From: Chara braunii
Lineage: Eukaryota > Streptophyta > Charophyceae > Charales > Characeae
Assembly (NCBI GenBank): GCA_003427395.1
Contig: BFEA01000076.1
Span: forward strand, 1,201,318-1,252,363
Reading direction: 5' to 3'
Length of the DNA: 51,046 nt
Shown here: one piece after another, positions 1 through 11,418 of the stretch
Layout of the letters: each line of letters starts with the position of its first letter
Numbering within the stretch: position 1 is the stretch's first letter
Translations under genes and position numbers: made by a program
The notes under the pieces: generated by a model
Database searches by the model: none
Seen by the model: only the letters and a program-made list of their open reading frames with translations
Told to the model about the DNA's origin: nothing

Positions 1-84
<84 letters not shown>
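1..84. repeat. (CT)n microsatellite
   Basis: Uninterrupted CT dinucleotide repeat from the first base. It abuts a short C run and the start of repeat A. The second copy of repeat A is preceded instead by (TCTA)n plus a C run, so the microsatellite differs while the repeat body is shared. Confidence 0.98.
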
Positions 85-87
<3 letters not shown>

Positions 88-228
88 CCTTCCACTCACA
101 CACACACACACGCATGTGTAGTAGTGAATATTGCGACGTTGTGGTGAAAAATCAGATCGATGTTGCTCATCATTTCGATGGAAGCTGAGCGATGCCAGCT
201 ACGTTGTTTGGCGAATCGTTCGGAGTAC

Positions 229-294
229 TCACTCTCTCTCTCTCTCATACACACACAGACATACACACATACACACACACACACACACATACAC
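229..294. repeat. (CT)n(CA)n compound microsatellite
   Basis: A CT run grades into a CA run inside repeat A. Small frames read here encode only His/Thr or Val/Cys runs, which come from the dinucleotide repeat. Confidence 0.95.
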
Positions 295-343
295 GTGTGT
301 AGTAGTGGTAGTGTATATTTCCATGTTGTAGGGATAAATTTAT

Positions 344-374
344 TCGATTTTATTTATTTATTTATTTATTTATT
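344..374. repeat. (TTTA)n microsatellite
   Basis: Tetranucleotide run inside repeat A. It is shorter and T-rich in copy 2 (11669-11690), so it is length-variable between copies. Confidence 0.95.
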
Positions 375-696
375 TTTCTTTGCTCATCCTATTGGGGAAG
401 TAGCATGAGGTAGCCGCGAGGTTAGAGACTGACCTGTTCTCTCTCTCGCTCCCAGGTCGTCGTCGTCGGCTTCAGTCCGTCAGAGTCGTCAGTCCCCGTC
501 GATGCATCACACTCCCCAGCGGCAAACCGTCGAGATCACCTCGATCCAGACACTTCACCGGGCCATTCAATCGGTAGGAACGACGGCGGTGTGTACAAAG
601 GGGAAGGACGTAATCTGCGCGAGTTGATGACTCGCGCTTACTAGGCATTCCCCGTTGAAGATCGATAATTACAACAATCTATTTCGTCGCGGTGAA

Positions 697-772
697 CCTC
701 CTTCCCTTCCCCTTCCCCTTCCCCTTCTCCTTTTTTTTTTTTTTTTTTTTTTTTTTCTTCTTCTTCCTCGTA
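697..772. repeat. Polypyrimidine tract (CCCTT/T/CTT)
   Basis: A repeated CCCTTC stretch, then a run of about 25 T, then CTT repeats. The equivalent in copy 2 is 11990-12045, and in copy 3 an expanded CTT tract at 41756-41890. The Pro/Leu/Phe-rich and Glu/Lys-rich frames here are artefacts of the tract. Confidence 0.95.
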
Positions 773-1888
773 GTCTTTTCCATCCCGATTTGCGTGCGTT
801 TTTCCTTCTTCATTCCCTACATGTCGCGTGCCGATTTCTTTCCCTGCTATGTCACTCAGCCCCATCGCCCATGCGCAGTCTCCTCCCGCTATTGCGAGCG
901 CGTTCTCGCTCTCCACCTTTCCTTCTTGCGCGGTCTCCTAGCTGGGTCTAACAGACCAGGGGCGAGGCTTATTCGACTAAGGTAGTTGCAACTACTGTCG
1001 AATGAATCTGCCCTTGCATTAGCGGCGGATTCATTGATAACTTTTGTACCTGCGGGTCACGTAGAGAAAAAGAAATAGAATCTAACAAAATAAATTAAAT
1101 AAAAAATAAAAAAAGGTAAACAAATAAGAAAAATGCAAATATTATCTATCTGCTAACTACCCCATTGTGCCAACTGTCACAACAAGCTAGCTCCCACTTC
1201 GAGTAGAAGGGGAGCAACTCAGTATGTATGTAGTAGTGGAGTAAGGCTCAGTCCGCCTAGTGGCCTGAGCCCGTTTTCCAAGTTTGCGCGCGTGCACACC
1301 TACGGGCCTACATGCCTGTCCGAATGCCTGTCGGCTTGAGTGTGTGTATGACCCTCAATGGCATTTGTTTAATCGGAAGGCTCGTCGGGCCGGTACTTAG
1401 CTGTGGCCGCGCCATTTAAGGGTCGTGGCGGGAAAAACACTCGAGTGGCGGGAAAATAAGAGGTCCACGACAGCTAAGAGCCGCAGAAAATACTCAAATA
1501 ACAGGTAGGTCGGTACCACACTAAGGTAAACGTGTCGGGTACCCGAGGCCGAGTAGAAGTAGACAAGAGTTGACATTTTTTTTTTTTTTTTGGACACCCA
1601 GTACAAGTAGGTAGACAGGTACCATATCAAGTTTCAAAGTGCATCGTAGATCTACATGACACGACAATTACCCAATCAACCCCTCGACCTTTTCGGTCCG
1701 AGAGTATTACTTCTAATCTTTAACCATCACAGCGCGCATCATGACAACGTGCGCACACTCTCGAAATTTTCTCACCGATTTCGCCCCGGCCTCAATGGTC
1801 GAGGAAATTGTTTTCAAGTGTCCCGTGAAAAATGTGCACAGCCTTTTCATCCCAGACTGTCGTCACCGTGTCGAATGTAAAAGCATGC

Positions 1889-1914
1889 CCAAATACCCTT
1901 GTAAGGGTATTTGG
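1889..1914 (+). other. Perfect hairpin, 'GTAAGGGT' family
   Basis: Arms CCAAATACCC and GGGTATTTGG enclose a TTGTAA apex and are followed by the conserved heptamer CCGACAG after one T. The same arrangement with different arm bases occurs at 13069-13098 and 44522-44551, and in reverse at 15001-15031. Arm changes are matched on both sides, so pairing is kept. Confidence 0.85.
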
Positions 1915-3060
1915 TCCGACAGTATTCCCAACCCCTATTAAGCGACGTCCCCGTCGCTAGGGATGTTTATCATGATCATTCATACAATTTCCCCTTATAT
2001 CGTTTCCCATGATCAAATCAACTGATCAAATATGACATGATTGATAACACCACTAGACAGATGATACAATACAAAACAATACACGTACCTCTCTTTCTCC
2101 TTGGAAGAGAAGGTAAGCAACCCCTTTCACAAAATAAGGCGCACCTTTGATAAGTGGATATCCAAATCCGATTCCCTGGAAGTGTGGTTCATGATTGACA
2201 TCGTCACCTCACTTTTCATTATAACTGCCGGGATTTTAACCTGGGTTTCCCATATTACAAAATAAATTCAATGACATGAAGTAGGGATACGTGATCCGTA
2301 CTACAGTAAATGAAATAGTAAAGTATGACAATGTTTCCTCCTTCCCCTCACCCTTAGACTTTTGGCCAGGTCATCGTTGGTTGTCTTCAGGGTCTTTTGT
2401 CCGCATGCGAACTCAACCCCTCAAACGCGGGTCCTAACCGACACCTTGGATGTCCAACTTTAGATATTAATGTTCAAAGTTGCCAATTGTCCTGCCCGAA
2501 GCCTAATGCACGAGGACAAGCAGTCTCTATCTTGATCCACCATAGTCCTGCTGATCAGTCCGGAGCTGCGGCCTACCGTGTTTGTTATATTAACGGTAGT
2601 CCCCGTATTGGTTGCGCAATGACGGGTAAGTCCAATCATCAAAATTCATATATTTCAAAGACTACATTCGACCCCTCTGATAACTACCTGAGTTGATTCC
2701 TTTATCAGGGTGGTCACCCCTCATGTCTCAACTCCAGGCCAAAATCAGAAGGTCCGCTGCCTGGTTATACTTGGTCAGCAGCCCACGCTGGGAGTTACGT
2801 CCCAACGATGCCAATTTTCCACCATAGGCGTGGTAATTCAGTCCCTCAGACTGATCTCCTGAAGTGGATGAACGATGTTCAATTCAATATATATATTAAA
2901 AAATCCATCATCAAAAATATTATAATCCTTGTCAGGTTGCCACTCAGTGGATGAACAAGGACCATCGTCAGGTTGCCACTCAGGGACCGTGTCCTTTAAG
3001 TCTCGATCACAACTCGGTCAGACACGCGTCTCGGGGATCTTTCAAAATATATAAAAAATT

Positions 3061-3760
3061 ATTTTATGCAAATGTTGGCTTCCACGTTACCATTGATGCA
3101 AAGATATTTCTCAAGACATCGACGTGAGTGAGTTCCTCGTCTGGATCTCACAAACTTATCGCAGACTCACCCCATAGAGGAATGAGTAGTGACTTTTCAA
3201 GACATACCTTTGATGTCTTTGCAAGCAAGACACTTATCGTGCCTGCCTAAACATAATTCCAAGATTCAAGAACTCAGTTTAGGTCGCCATCATACTAACT
3301 CCTAAGGCTTTGCCTTCAATAATACATTGCACGGATGTTCGCATAATACTCAGATCTGCGTATTAAGCTAAGCTGCCAAAAAAAAGATTAAACCTTCTCG
3401 ACGACAGTTATCAAAATCGAACTTACATTCATTCATCTAGATCGTTATCACCAACGAAGAAACATGTCATAAGCAACTCGTGACTGTACGCAGGGTTTTC
3501 CCCTTGTTTTTCACGGGACTTTACAATGTAAGTGTAAGTGACATTCTCCTGCCAAAAGAAGGAATATAACTTATGATGGTAGAAGAAATGTTTGAGACTG
3601 TAAGGAAAGTAAATCATAATCTGTACAATATCAAAACAATCAGTCATACCAATTCAAACAAACAACAACTGGTAACTTCATTAACAATGAGAACAATTGT
3701 TACAATTAAGACTGCACAAAAACAAATTACAGCGAGGACACAATGACAATGACATAAGAT
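3061..3760. other. AT-rich stretch, no gene seen
   Basis: Low-GC sequence between the end of repeat A and the E1 retroelement. No long frame, repeat or RNA gene was recognised. A 72-codon minus-strand frame at 3429-3647 has no recognisable motif and is probably chance. Confidence 0.6.
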
Positions 3761-5694
3761 ATACTACTCCTTAAGGCTTAACAGAGGTATATTGTGTCGA
3801 GGGGTGGTGTAATCCAATAAAACGAATAACATCTCAGATCCCGAGCCCCTGTTTCTAGGACCAAGCCTCACCACATCTCCCTCCGATTCCAGTGTTTGTA
3901 GGTGGCTGACCTCATCGAGCACAGTTAGACAACCCCATTCACACCCGTCTAAAGGCTGGTTGGTAAGACCATACCTTTTCAGGATGTGGTAGACCCTCCT
4001 AGCATGAACCCCGCTTGGGCTACCACTCCAAGCGTGCCCAGACTAAGTGGTAGTCGTCCCACTCACTGTCAGAGTTCAAACAAGGTCTAGAACACCTTTC
4101 TCCCTTTTGACGATAGTGTATTCATCTCTCCTGTATAAAAAAACATGACAACACCTAACTGTGAACCAGAAACATTGTTCCGGCGTGAGTCTCACTACCG
4201 CCTACAGGACTTAACTATACCTTCTTCAAACCTCTCAGGCAAAGATATCAATCAACGTTGCAATTCCCCAAAGGACAGGTTCTGTATGCTGACCCTCCTT
4301 TGAGAGAATTCCTTCTCTTCAAAGGTTGGTCACTCCATTCACCTTCGGTCCCATGCCGAACGTGGATTTCACACAGTTTGTCTATCCCTGTTGAGGAAAG
4401 CAATTCATAAACATATTCAGTCAGACGCAAACAATCATCAGACAATAAAAATATATACACAACACTTTCAAACCTCATTCAACCAAGAACAGAACCTACA
4501 ATGATATGTCACTTGAAACATATATCATTCATTCTCACATACATTCATTCGTACCCGGTCATACACTGTTTATATAATACTGCAATTCGAGGAGACGGGT
4601 TATCCTCAAGTGGACACTCTCATATTCTGACTATATTGGGTAACCGATTGATAAAAATTTGAGTCTATTCACGTAGCTTCAATAAAATAGATATAATTAA
4701 ACTCTCAATGTAATGACTCCCTAAAGCTAATGCATTATCGACTCTATCATATATAACCTCAAACGGGTACCTTTTTTTTTTTTTTTAAGTAGATAAACCT
4801 AATATTATGTTTACTATACTATTCGCCCCTAATGATTAGTGAGTCACTGAGTGGATAATTAACTTGTATCTCATAATCCTCTAACGTTAAATTATACTTT
4901 CAATAAGCAGCTTCATTAATCAGACTCCATACCAGATTAGCATAATATTTTAATCAGATCTCTACTAAATGGTTGACCCCCTAACTATCAAGACAACTAA
5001 GCACTGTATCACTCACTTTATTCTGTTGATCTATTCATCCCTCAATATGACTACAATCGGGTTTCTAAGGCTACAATGAAAACGTATGCTAAACATGAAG
5101 ACTCCTTTGTATTTTGACATACCCTTAATATACCATCGCTTATTATGCATCTATCATACAGAAGCGCATGACCCCTTTGTCATTACAACTTCACGAATTA
5201 GTTAACCTTTTAGGCAAATACCCTCATCATCATACCATATTAAGTAGAGTCTTGGATAAGACAATTATCTCAAGTACATCATAATGGACTCATATGTCAC
5301 ACGATACATTCTCTTAGTAAGACAACCGTTGAAAGATAAAGTCTATCATTATCATATAACTCCAATAATTTGACGATCTAATTGGACTATATAAGTAATG
5401 ACTAATAGGGTTAGTTTAATTTACTATTTTGTACTTAGACTGTATGACAAACGACCTAGTCAACGGATATAGTCTTTGAGTAGGTTCCTAACTACCAAGC
5501 AATGCGACATCTATTGGGTTTGTCGGTGTGACTTCACACTTCCTTCACACGTGTAACACTATAAGTGTCTATCCTACGGTAACTCAAATCATATATCACA
5601 AACTATATTAACTCATTTAAAGGTTGTCGTTTGCTGCGATCATCGTTTTACCAAACCCGAGTTTGTTCACTTAAGACCTCGACTGGAAAGCGAG
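3760..5694 (-). mobile_element. Degenerate LTR-retrotransposon internal region (E1)
   Basis: Read on the minus strand from the primer binding site at 5695-5713. Its reverse complement matches E2 (plus strand, about 23540-24450) at several places: a block with CACGCCGGAAC (near 4180 here, 24072 in E2), a block with GAATCGGAGGG (near 3880 here, 24350 in E2), and a run with GGGGCTCGGGA (near 3850 here, 24393 in E2). No frame is open for more than about 90 codons, so it is a decayed copy. Similarity to E2 is lost near 3770, before the point where E2 carries its zinc knuckle. The middle (about 4560-5480) holds degenerate repeats of the type described at 23560-23830. Confidence 0.7.
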
Positions 5695-5713
5695 ATCCCC
5701 GACAACGGCGCCA
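5695..5713 (-). other. Retrotransposon primer binding site, tRNA-Asp type (E1)
   Basis: On the minus strand this reads TGGCGCCGTTGTCGGGGAT, complementary apart from one base to the 3' end of plant tRNA-Asp (ending in CGGCAACGGCGCCA, from general knowledge). It lies at the inner edge of a block found three times in the window, as a PBS should lie next to an LTR. A second, mutated copy is at 21889-21907. Confidence 0.75.
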
Positions 5714-7100
5714 CCTATCGGGCGTGGCGGTCCCACACCCAGACGCAAAATATTTTCAGTGTCAGACCTCACGGTCGCATCGCACAGGAGTTTTAGAAGT
5801 GTTTCTGCTAAGATCAACTCCGACCGTGCGAGCCAGCTATACCTCTCGCGACTCTCTGCGACAGGACAAAGATCCCACGAGGTACAACTCACCTCCACCT
5901 GCGGGAGCTGTCACCATCCCTTAGATGAGTGTATCCCTGTTGAGCTATTCACTCACGTGCGAAGGCTTTTACTTGCAATCGCAGAGGTGAGTCAGCTGAG
6001 GGCGTTTGCTCGATCGCCGTGGCATAGGCATACGCGCGGTTGAACGCCTAAGACTGACCCGTATACGCGTCGGGCATCGAGACGCTGATCTCCCGGAACG
6101 ACTTACAAGTAAGGTCGATTCAACTGACGAACGTTCGCGCATACTACGCTTTGCCTAAAAAATAGTTTCTATAGGTTCAACTCACAACCTAGTTTTTTTC
6201 TGAAGCACAATCCCCTTAACTTTTGAATCATTAGGGGTTGCATATAAAGCATATACCCGCACTACCTTGTGATTAAGTCCATTCGATATATCTCTCTACG
6301 AGAATCCTTTAACCATAACATATATACATGTGAAGTAAGATAAGGCTGAGTAAGTAGGCGAGGAGATGTCATATACACATAACACATTCACACAAACAGT
6401 CCGAATTCATGAAGGGAAAAACATAGGTCATTGACCTTTCAAACAATATAGACGAAATAAACATGAAATGAATAAGGCTCGTAGCCTTAGCAATAATCCT
6501 AATCTGCTTAACAATCAGGGAGAAGCACAGGGNTGGATATTCAAACCAAATGTATAAATCACGTGTTGACGAACATCTGGATCAAGAACCGCGATANCAT
6601 AAGCTTTTCAATGGGTTGCCGTGAATAGCATGTGGCTGGTCGTTTTACTGACCTCCAGACAAGAGTCAATCACATTACACAATCCTAGCAGAGTCAACCA
6701 TTCATTCACTTTCACACACATCACGCTTACGCTTCCAACCTTTTCAACCAGACATTCCCCTTCGACTTAGTCATTCAAGGACCAGACATTCCCCTTTCGA
6801 CTTAGTCATTCAAGAACCTCTTTTGACCAAACACAGACCCTTTAGACAATGACCCGAAACAGAAATGTCATTTAGTGCAAGGTTGATGCAAAGTATGGGT
6901 GTAGACTCTGTAGAGGGTAAGTGAGGGTTGAGTTGGCTAACCAACCCGTTACCATAAGGCAACAATATGTAGTCTTGTATCGACTCATAATAAGCCTTCT
7001 TGAAATTTAAGTTGACCTGCAATCACACACAGGCCAACACGGTCTCAACACCTCTTTGCCATCGACATGACCCGATCGGAAGTTCAATATAGTGAACTTC
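5714..7100 (-). mobile_element. LTR-like block, copy I
   Basis: The part next to the PBS (5714-6060) is matched in reverse by 21530-21888 and in the same orientation by 25540-25980; shared landmarks include GACAGGA and the TGAGCTATTC / CGAGCTACCA boundary. Similarity to the 25540-27060 and 34760-35300 blocks continues weakly outwards to a small hairpin near 6934-6955 (GTTACC...GGCAAC). The exact LTR ends cannot be set by eye. Overlapping frames in 5631-6043 conflict between strands and are not treated as genes. Confidence 0.6.
6748..6816. repeat. 34-bp tandem duplication
   Basis: Two adjacent copies of a 34-base unit starting CCAGACATTCCCC and ending GTCATTCAAG, differing by an extra T. Lies within the outer part of LTR-like block I. 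Confidence 0.9.
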
Positions 7101-7499
7101 ATTTTAGCCAGGAATAATATTACTTCGACATAACTCCCCTTAGGCAGCCTCTCACACCTCTTATCAGATCAGCTTCTAGGGATAGTCGTCTAAGGAAAGA
7201 GAAGTATAGATCTAACATCGCCAAAACTTTTCCCTTCAGATATACATAGACAAAGTATCATCCATTTTATATGAAGTAGAATCATAAGATTGACATAAGT
7301 CAATAGGTTAAGGTAGCAGGACATGTCACACGGGGTCACATTCCTTCTACCTCCATCTCAGTAGAATCAGAAAGTGATCTGTTAGTAATGAATTGATCTC
7401 TCTTCAGGGTTTTCAGCGTTCCCTGTTTATCACGAAAATTAGTAATAGTATGGTAGACCACTTGGTATCTACCCATCCCTTTTACTCGCGTCTGTTTGT

Positions 7500-7875
7500 G
7501 ATAGGGCAGGCCTCGAGGGCCTTGGTCCTCCTATCTACTGTCTTGCATTAGATCAGGTCAGATGGTGATAAGGCAAGTTTCTCAGAGCCTCGCTCCTCTT
7601 ATCACACTGTTCTTTGTTATTACCGTGATAAGGCAGGCTTCTCGGAGCCTCGCTCCTCTTATCACTCACTTACACTGGCGCACGGCTGGTTGGTAATAAG
7701 GCAGGCTTCTCAGAGTCTCGCTCCCCTTATCACCGTCCGAGCCGTTCACTGCGATAAGGGAGGCTTTTCGGAGCCTCGCTGCTCTTATCGCTCACTTACA
7801 ATGACGCACGGTTGGTTGGTAATAAGGCGGGCTTCTCAGAGCCTCGCTCCTCTTATCACCGTCCGAGCCGTTCAC
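7500..7875. repeat. Hairpin array 'GATAAG', left copy (6 units)
   Basis: Six hairpins of about 40 bases at about 7502, 7566, 7624, 7692, 7750 and 7820, each of the form GATAAGGCAGGCTTCTC...GAGCCTCGCTCCTCTTATC. The outermost pairs change together: GTGATAAG with CTTATCAC, and GCGATAAG with CTTATCGC. The last two and a half units form a higher-order repeat of about 128 bases, including CACGG(C/T)TGGTTGGT. The reverse complement matches the large array at 49970-50880. Confidence 0.9.
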
Positions 7876-9200
7876 TCCCTTAGAAGAACCCCTGTGTCTA
7901 AGTGTCACTGTGTTTGTTGCGTCTGTGTGATTGTCACAGTGTCTGTGTGAGTCACTGTGCACTTGTGTGTCACCGTGTAACTGTGTGTATGAGACTGTGT
8001 GACTTGCTTCTGTCACAGTGTCCGTGTCACTGTGTCTATGTGAGAGTGTCACAGTGAAATTGTGTGTTTTCGTGTGTGTTACTGTGTACTTGAATCCGTA
8101 CCTTCTCTATGTGTGTTACTTTGTAAGTCACAGTCTGTACCTCAGTGTGTATGCCACAGTCTGTGTCACAATGTGTACGTCACGGTCTATATCTTGCTGT
8201 ATATGCCATTGTCTGTGTGACACTGTGTACGTCACGGTCTATATCTTGTTGTGTATGCCACAGTCTGTGTCACAGTGCGTATGTGTTACTATGTTTGTAT
8301 GAGTGGCACGGTGTATTCGGAGTGTCACCGTGCATTGTTGTCTACGTATCTGTGTGTCATTGTCATGGTCCACTGTATCATTGTATGTTTTTACTATGTG
8401 TCCTCGAGGTTTTTATACTGTTTGTCACTGTGACCGCGTATCTGCTTACCTGTGTCACAGTATACGTGACATAGTGCCTGTGTATGTGACCGCGCACTAT
8501 GTATCGGTGCGAGTCAATGTGCACTGCGTGTCACCATGTAACTGTGTGTATGAGACTGTGTGACTGTGTATCTGCGTCACAGTGTATGTGACACTGAGTC
8601 TGTGTGTGTGACCCTGTGTATTCGTGTTAAACTGTATGTGACACTAAGTCTGTGCGTTTGTGTGACAATGACTGTGTATATGTGTCCACTGTGTCACTGT
8701 GTATGTGTATCCACTGTGTCACTTTGCCTGCGTGCTGCAGTGTTTGTGTCACTATGTCTATGCCACTATGTGAACGTGTTTGCATGTCACAGTATCTGTG
8801 TCCCTGTATGTATGAGTGTCACCATGTGACTGTACGTCACTGTGTGACTATCACGGTGTCTGTGTGCATGTGTGTCACTGTGACTGTGTGAATGTGCACT
8901 GTGTGTTTGTGTCACAGTGTATCATTGTGTATGGGACAGTGTTCGTGACACCGTGTATGTCACAGTGTCCGTGTCACCTCGTATGTCATAGTGTGACTGT
9001 GTGGGTATGTGTCACTGTATGTGTGTGTGACTATGTCACTATGTTGTTGTGGACACTGCGTGTAACTGTGTCTTTTCTGTGTGTCTCTGTGTGTTTTTTA
9101 GTGTGCGTGTCTCTGTGTATGTGTCGCCACGTGTGTGTGTGTCTGTGTATACGCAGTTGTATGTGCGTGAGTACGGGACATTCGGCGGGATCCAGAGTGG
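7876..9200 (+). repeat. Degenerate GTGTCACTGTG satellite
   Basis: About 1.3 kb built from loosely conserved 10-14-base units around TGTGTCACTGTG and TGTGTATGTG. It is T/G-rich on this strand. Many Cys/Val/Leu-rich frames are open only because the repeat lacks stop triplets in some phases. An inverted counterpart lies at 47780-48740. Confidence 0.92.
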
Positions 9201-9380
9201 CGTGCGTGTGAACAAAGAGTTGTGTGGACGCTGTTGCGCCATAGCCATCCGAAGCGAACTTGTTCATGAACTGTGTTCTCGGCTACCATATCTCTGAGTT
9301 TGAGTGGGCGATTGTTGCCGGTTTGCTGCGCACATGTTTGCATACGTGTGAAGTGTGAAAGATAGCAAGTCTGATTTCAC

Positions 9381-9442
<62 letters not shown>

Positions 9443-9848
9443 TAATCATATGCAAGGAAGATGAATAATAGCAAACTTCAGCAATCAAACAACATCATAT
9501 ACACAAGACTAGATAGTCGCGACCTCGAACCAACAACAGAATTGCATCATGAGTTTCACCAACTAAGAAGACACCAAGCTCAAACTTGACAATGCTGGTG
9601 AAGTCTTATCATCATCATCGACGATGAACAAATGTTGATATCCTATCTGGCGCTCTGCGCCCAGACTACGAATGACAGATCCTATCTAGCCTAGACTACA
9701 CCGCTGAATGATGATGACATCAGCTTCCTGAAGAACGAGCATACTGCGACCAATGTCACACGCTTCCACCACCAGGTATGTCTTTCGCCTCACTCACAAC
9801 CTCGTTCCCCAACACAGTTGTCACTTGCACCCAGCACCACCATGCACC

Positions 9849-9913
<65 letters not shown>

Positions 9914-10217
9914 GCAAGAAGATGCGCAATAGCGAAAAACAGCATCATATACACAAAGACAAAATAGTCGTGACCTCAAACCAAAAGCAAAATTGCATCA
10001 CGGGTCACACCAAATGAATGCACAGCAAAAGCTAATAAATGACTGTGTTGGAAAAGCTCATCATCATTAACACCGAACCAATGCCGCTCTGCACCCCGAC
10101 TACAGACACCAGATCTTACTTGGTCTATTTCACAATGTCGCCTGTTAGGCGGCATGTTTATTTATAAATAATAAAAACAACAAGAACAACAACAACAACA
10201 ACAACTATAATAATAAC

Positions 10218-10272
<55 letters not shown>

Positions 10273-10830
10273 GCACGGAAAATAAGCAACAGCGATATGA
10301 CAACACCATCACATTGAAAGCCAGATAGTCACACCGTGTCTAGAGAGCAGCATTGCACCAATAATACACCAACGAGGGTTCGTGGTACTGAAAACCAATG
10401 TCCAGGAGAGCATACTCTCTCCACACCAACACAAGATTTCAGTCCCTTCACTCTCCTACTTGGCACTCAGCGCCCAGCCTACCCCTACACAGTTACTACA
10501 GCCTACGAATTGACAATCCAACTGTTGACATCAGCGGCAACCTGAAGTACTTTAAGATGTCGCCCATGCCGACCATCACCAATACAAGGTAAGTGCCCTC
10601 ACATCATCATCATCATCGTCACCGACCCAATGTCGGTATCCTACCTGGCGCTCAGCGTCCAAACTACAGATGGCAAATCCTATCTAGCCTATACTACGAT
10701 GATGAATGATAACGACAACAACTCTTCCGAAGTACGAGCAGATAGCGGCCACATGCCGCACGCATCTGCACCTGGTAAGTCTCTCGCTTCGCTCACAACC
10801 TCGACCCCACTCACAGATGCCATGTGTATC
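9201..10830 (+). repeat. Tandem TAA-linked units with splice-donor-like sites
   Basis: Units of roughly 350-450 bases consist of a (TAA)n tract (9381-9440, 9850-9913, 10206-10270), a body with GATAGTCGTGACCTC, ATTGCATCA, ATCATCATC and CCTATCTGGCGCTC landmarks, and an end with GTACGAGCA followed by a donor-like site: CAG|GTATGT (GT at 9776), AAG|GTAAGT (10589) or CTG|GTAAGT (10775). Other copies in this orientation are at 39640-40420 and 29740-30260. Reversed copies occupy 45700-46530 and parts of 46560-48900. The frames inside are short and dominated by Asn from the TAA tract. Confidence 0.8.
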
Positions 10831-11025
10831 TCACCTCCCCCTCTCTCTCTCTCTCACATCTCTTTCTCTCACACACACACATACAACAAAATGTAGTAGT
10901 AAATCTTTCGACGATATAACGAAAGATTCGATCGATTTCGGTCATCCTTTTGATGGGGTTGCGCGAGCCAGCCGCGGCCTCGGAGACTTTCTAATGTCAG
11001 GTATGTTGCTCACGATCGTAGTACG
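10831..11025. repeat. Diverged partial start of repeat A
   Basis: A CT tract, CA tract and GTAGTAGTA motif followed by CGACGATATAAC and GATCGATTTCGGTCATCC match, at lower identity, the starts of repeat A at 91-190 and 11419-11510. It runs into the assembly gap, so its extent is unknown. Confidence 0.7.
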
Positions 11026-11336
11026 NNNNNNNNNNNNNNNNNNNNNNNNNNNNNNNNNNNNNNNNNNNNNNNNNNNNNNNNNNNNNNNNNNNNNNNNNNN
11101 NNNNNNNNNNNNNNNNNNNNNNNNNNNNNNNNNNNNNNNNNNNNNNNNNNNNNNNNNNNNNNNNNNNNNNNNNNNNNNNNNNNNNNNNNNNNNNNNNNNN
11201 NNNNNNNNNNNNNNNNNNNNNNNNNNNNNNNNNNNNNNNNNNNNNNNNNNNNNNNNNNNNNNNNNNNNNNNNNNNNNNNNNNNNNNNNNNNNNNNNNNNN
11301 NNNNNNNNNNNNNNNNNNNNNNNNNNNNNNNNNNNN
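11026..11336. other. Assembly gap (N run)
   Basis: 311 Ns between a diverged repeat A fragment and a (TCTA)n tract. Any frame drawn across this gap is meaningless. Confidence 1.
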
Positions 11337-11401
<65 letters not shown>

Positions 11402-11418
11402 TTCCCCCCCCCCCCCCC
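11337..11418. repeat. (TCTA)n and poly-C microsatellite
   Basis: A clean TCTA run to about 11401, then a C homopolymer, immediately before copy 2 of repeat A. Confidence 0.98.

Larger units (their letters stand above)
91..3060. repeat. Repeat A, copy 1 (about 3 kb dispersed repeat)
   Basis: A long segment matched by 11419-14110 (copy 2) and, in diverged and interrupted form, 40800-44556 (copy 3). The first 120 bases agree with copy 2 at roughly 94% by eye. Shared landmarks in order are: a GTAGTAGTG motif after a CA run; a second CT/CA tract; a polypyrimidine tract with (CTT)n near 720-770; a block around 1200-1260 containing GGAGCAACTC; a block at 1280-1560 containing CGGCTTGAGTGTG; a strong hairpin at 1889-1914; and a stretch around 2220-2450 with GGGATTTTAACCTGGG. 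No long reading frame is conserved between copies, so it looks noncoding. It could be the non-coding part of a large retroelement; terminal TG/CA and target duplications were not found. Confidence 0.85.

Noticed and set aside
7876-9200. Long Cys/Val/Leu-rich reading frames in the GTGTCAC satellite (and 47780-48740)
   Set aside because: They exist in several phases at once and follow from stop-poor repeat units.
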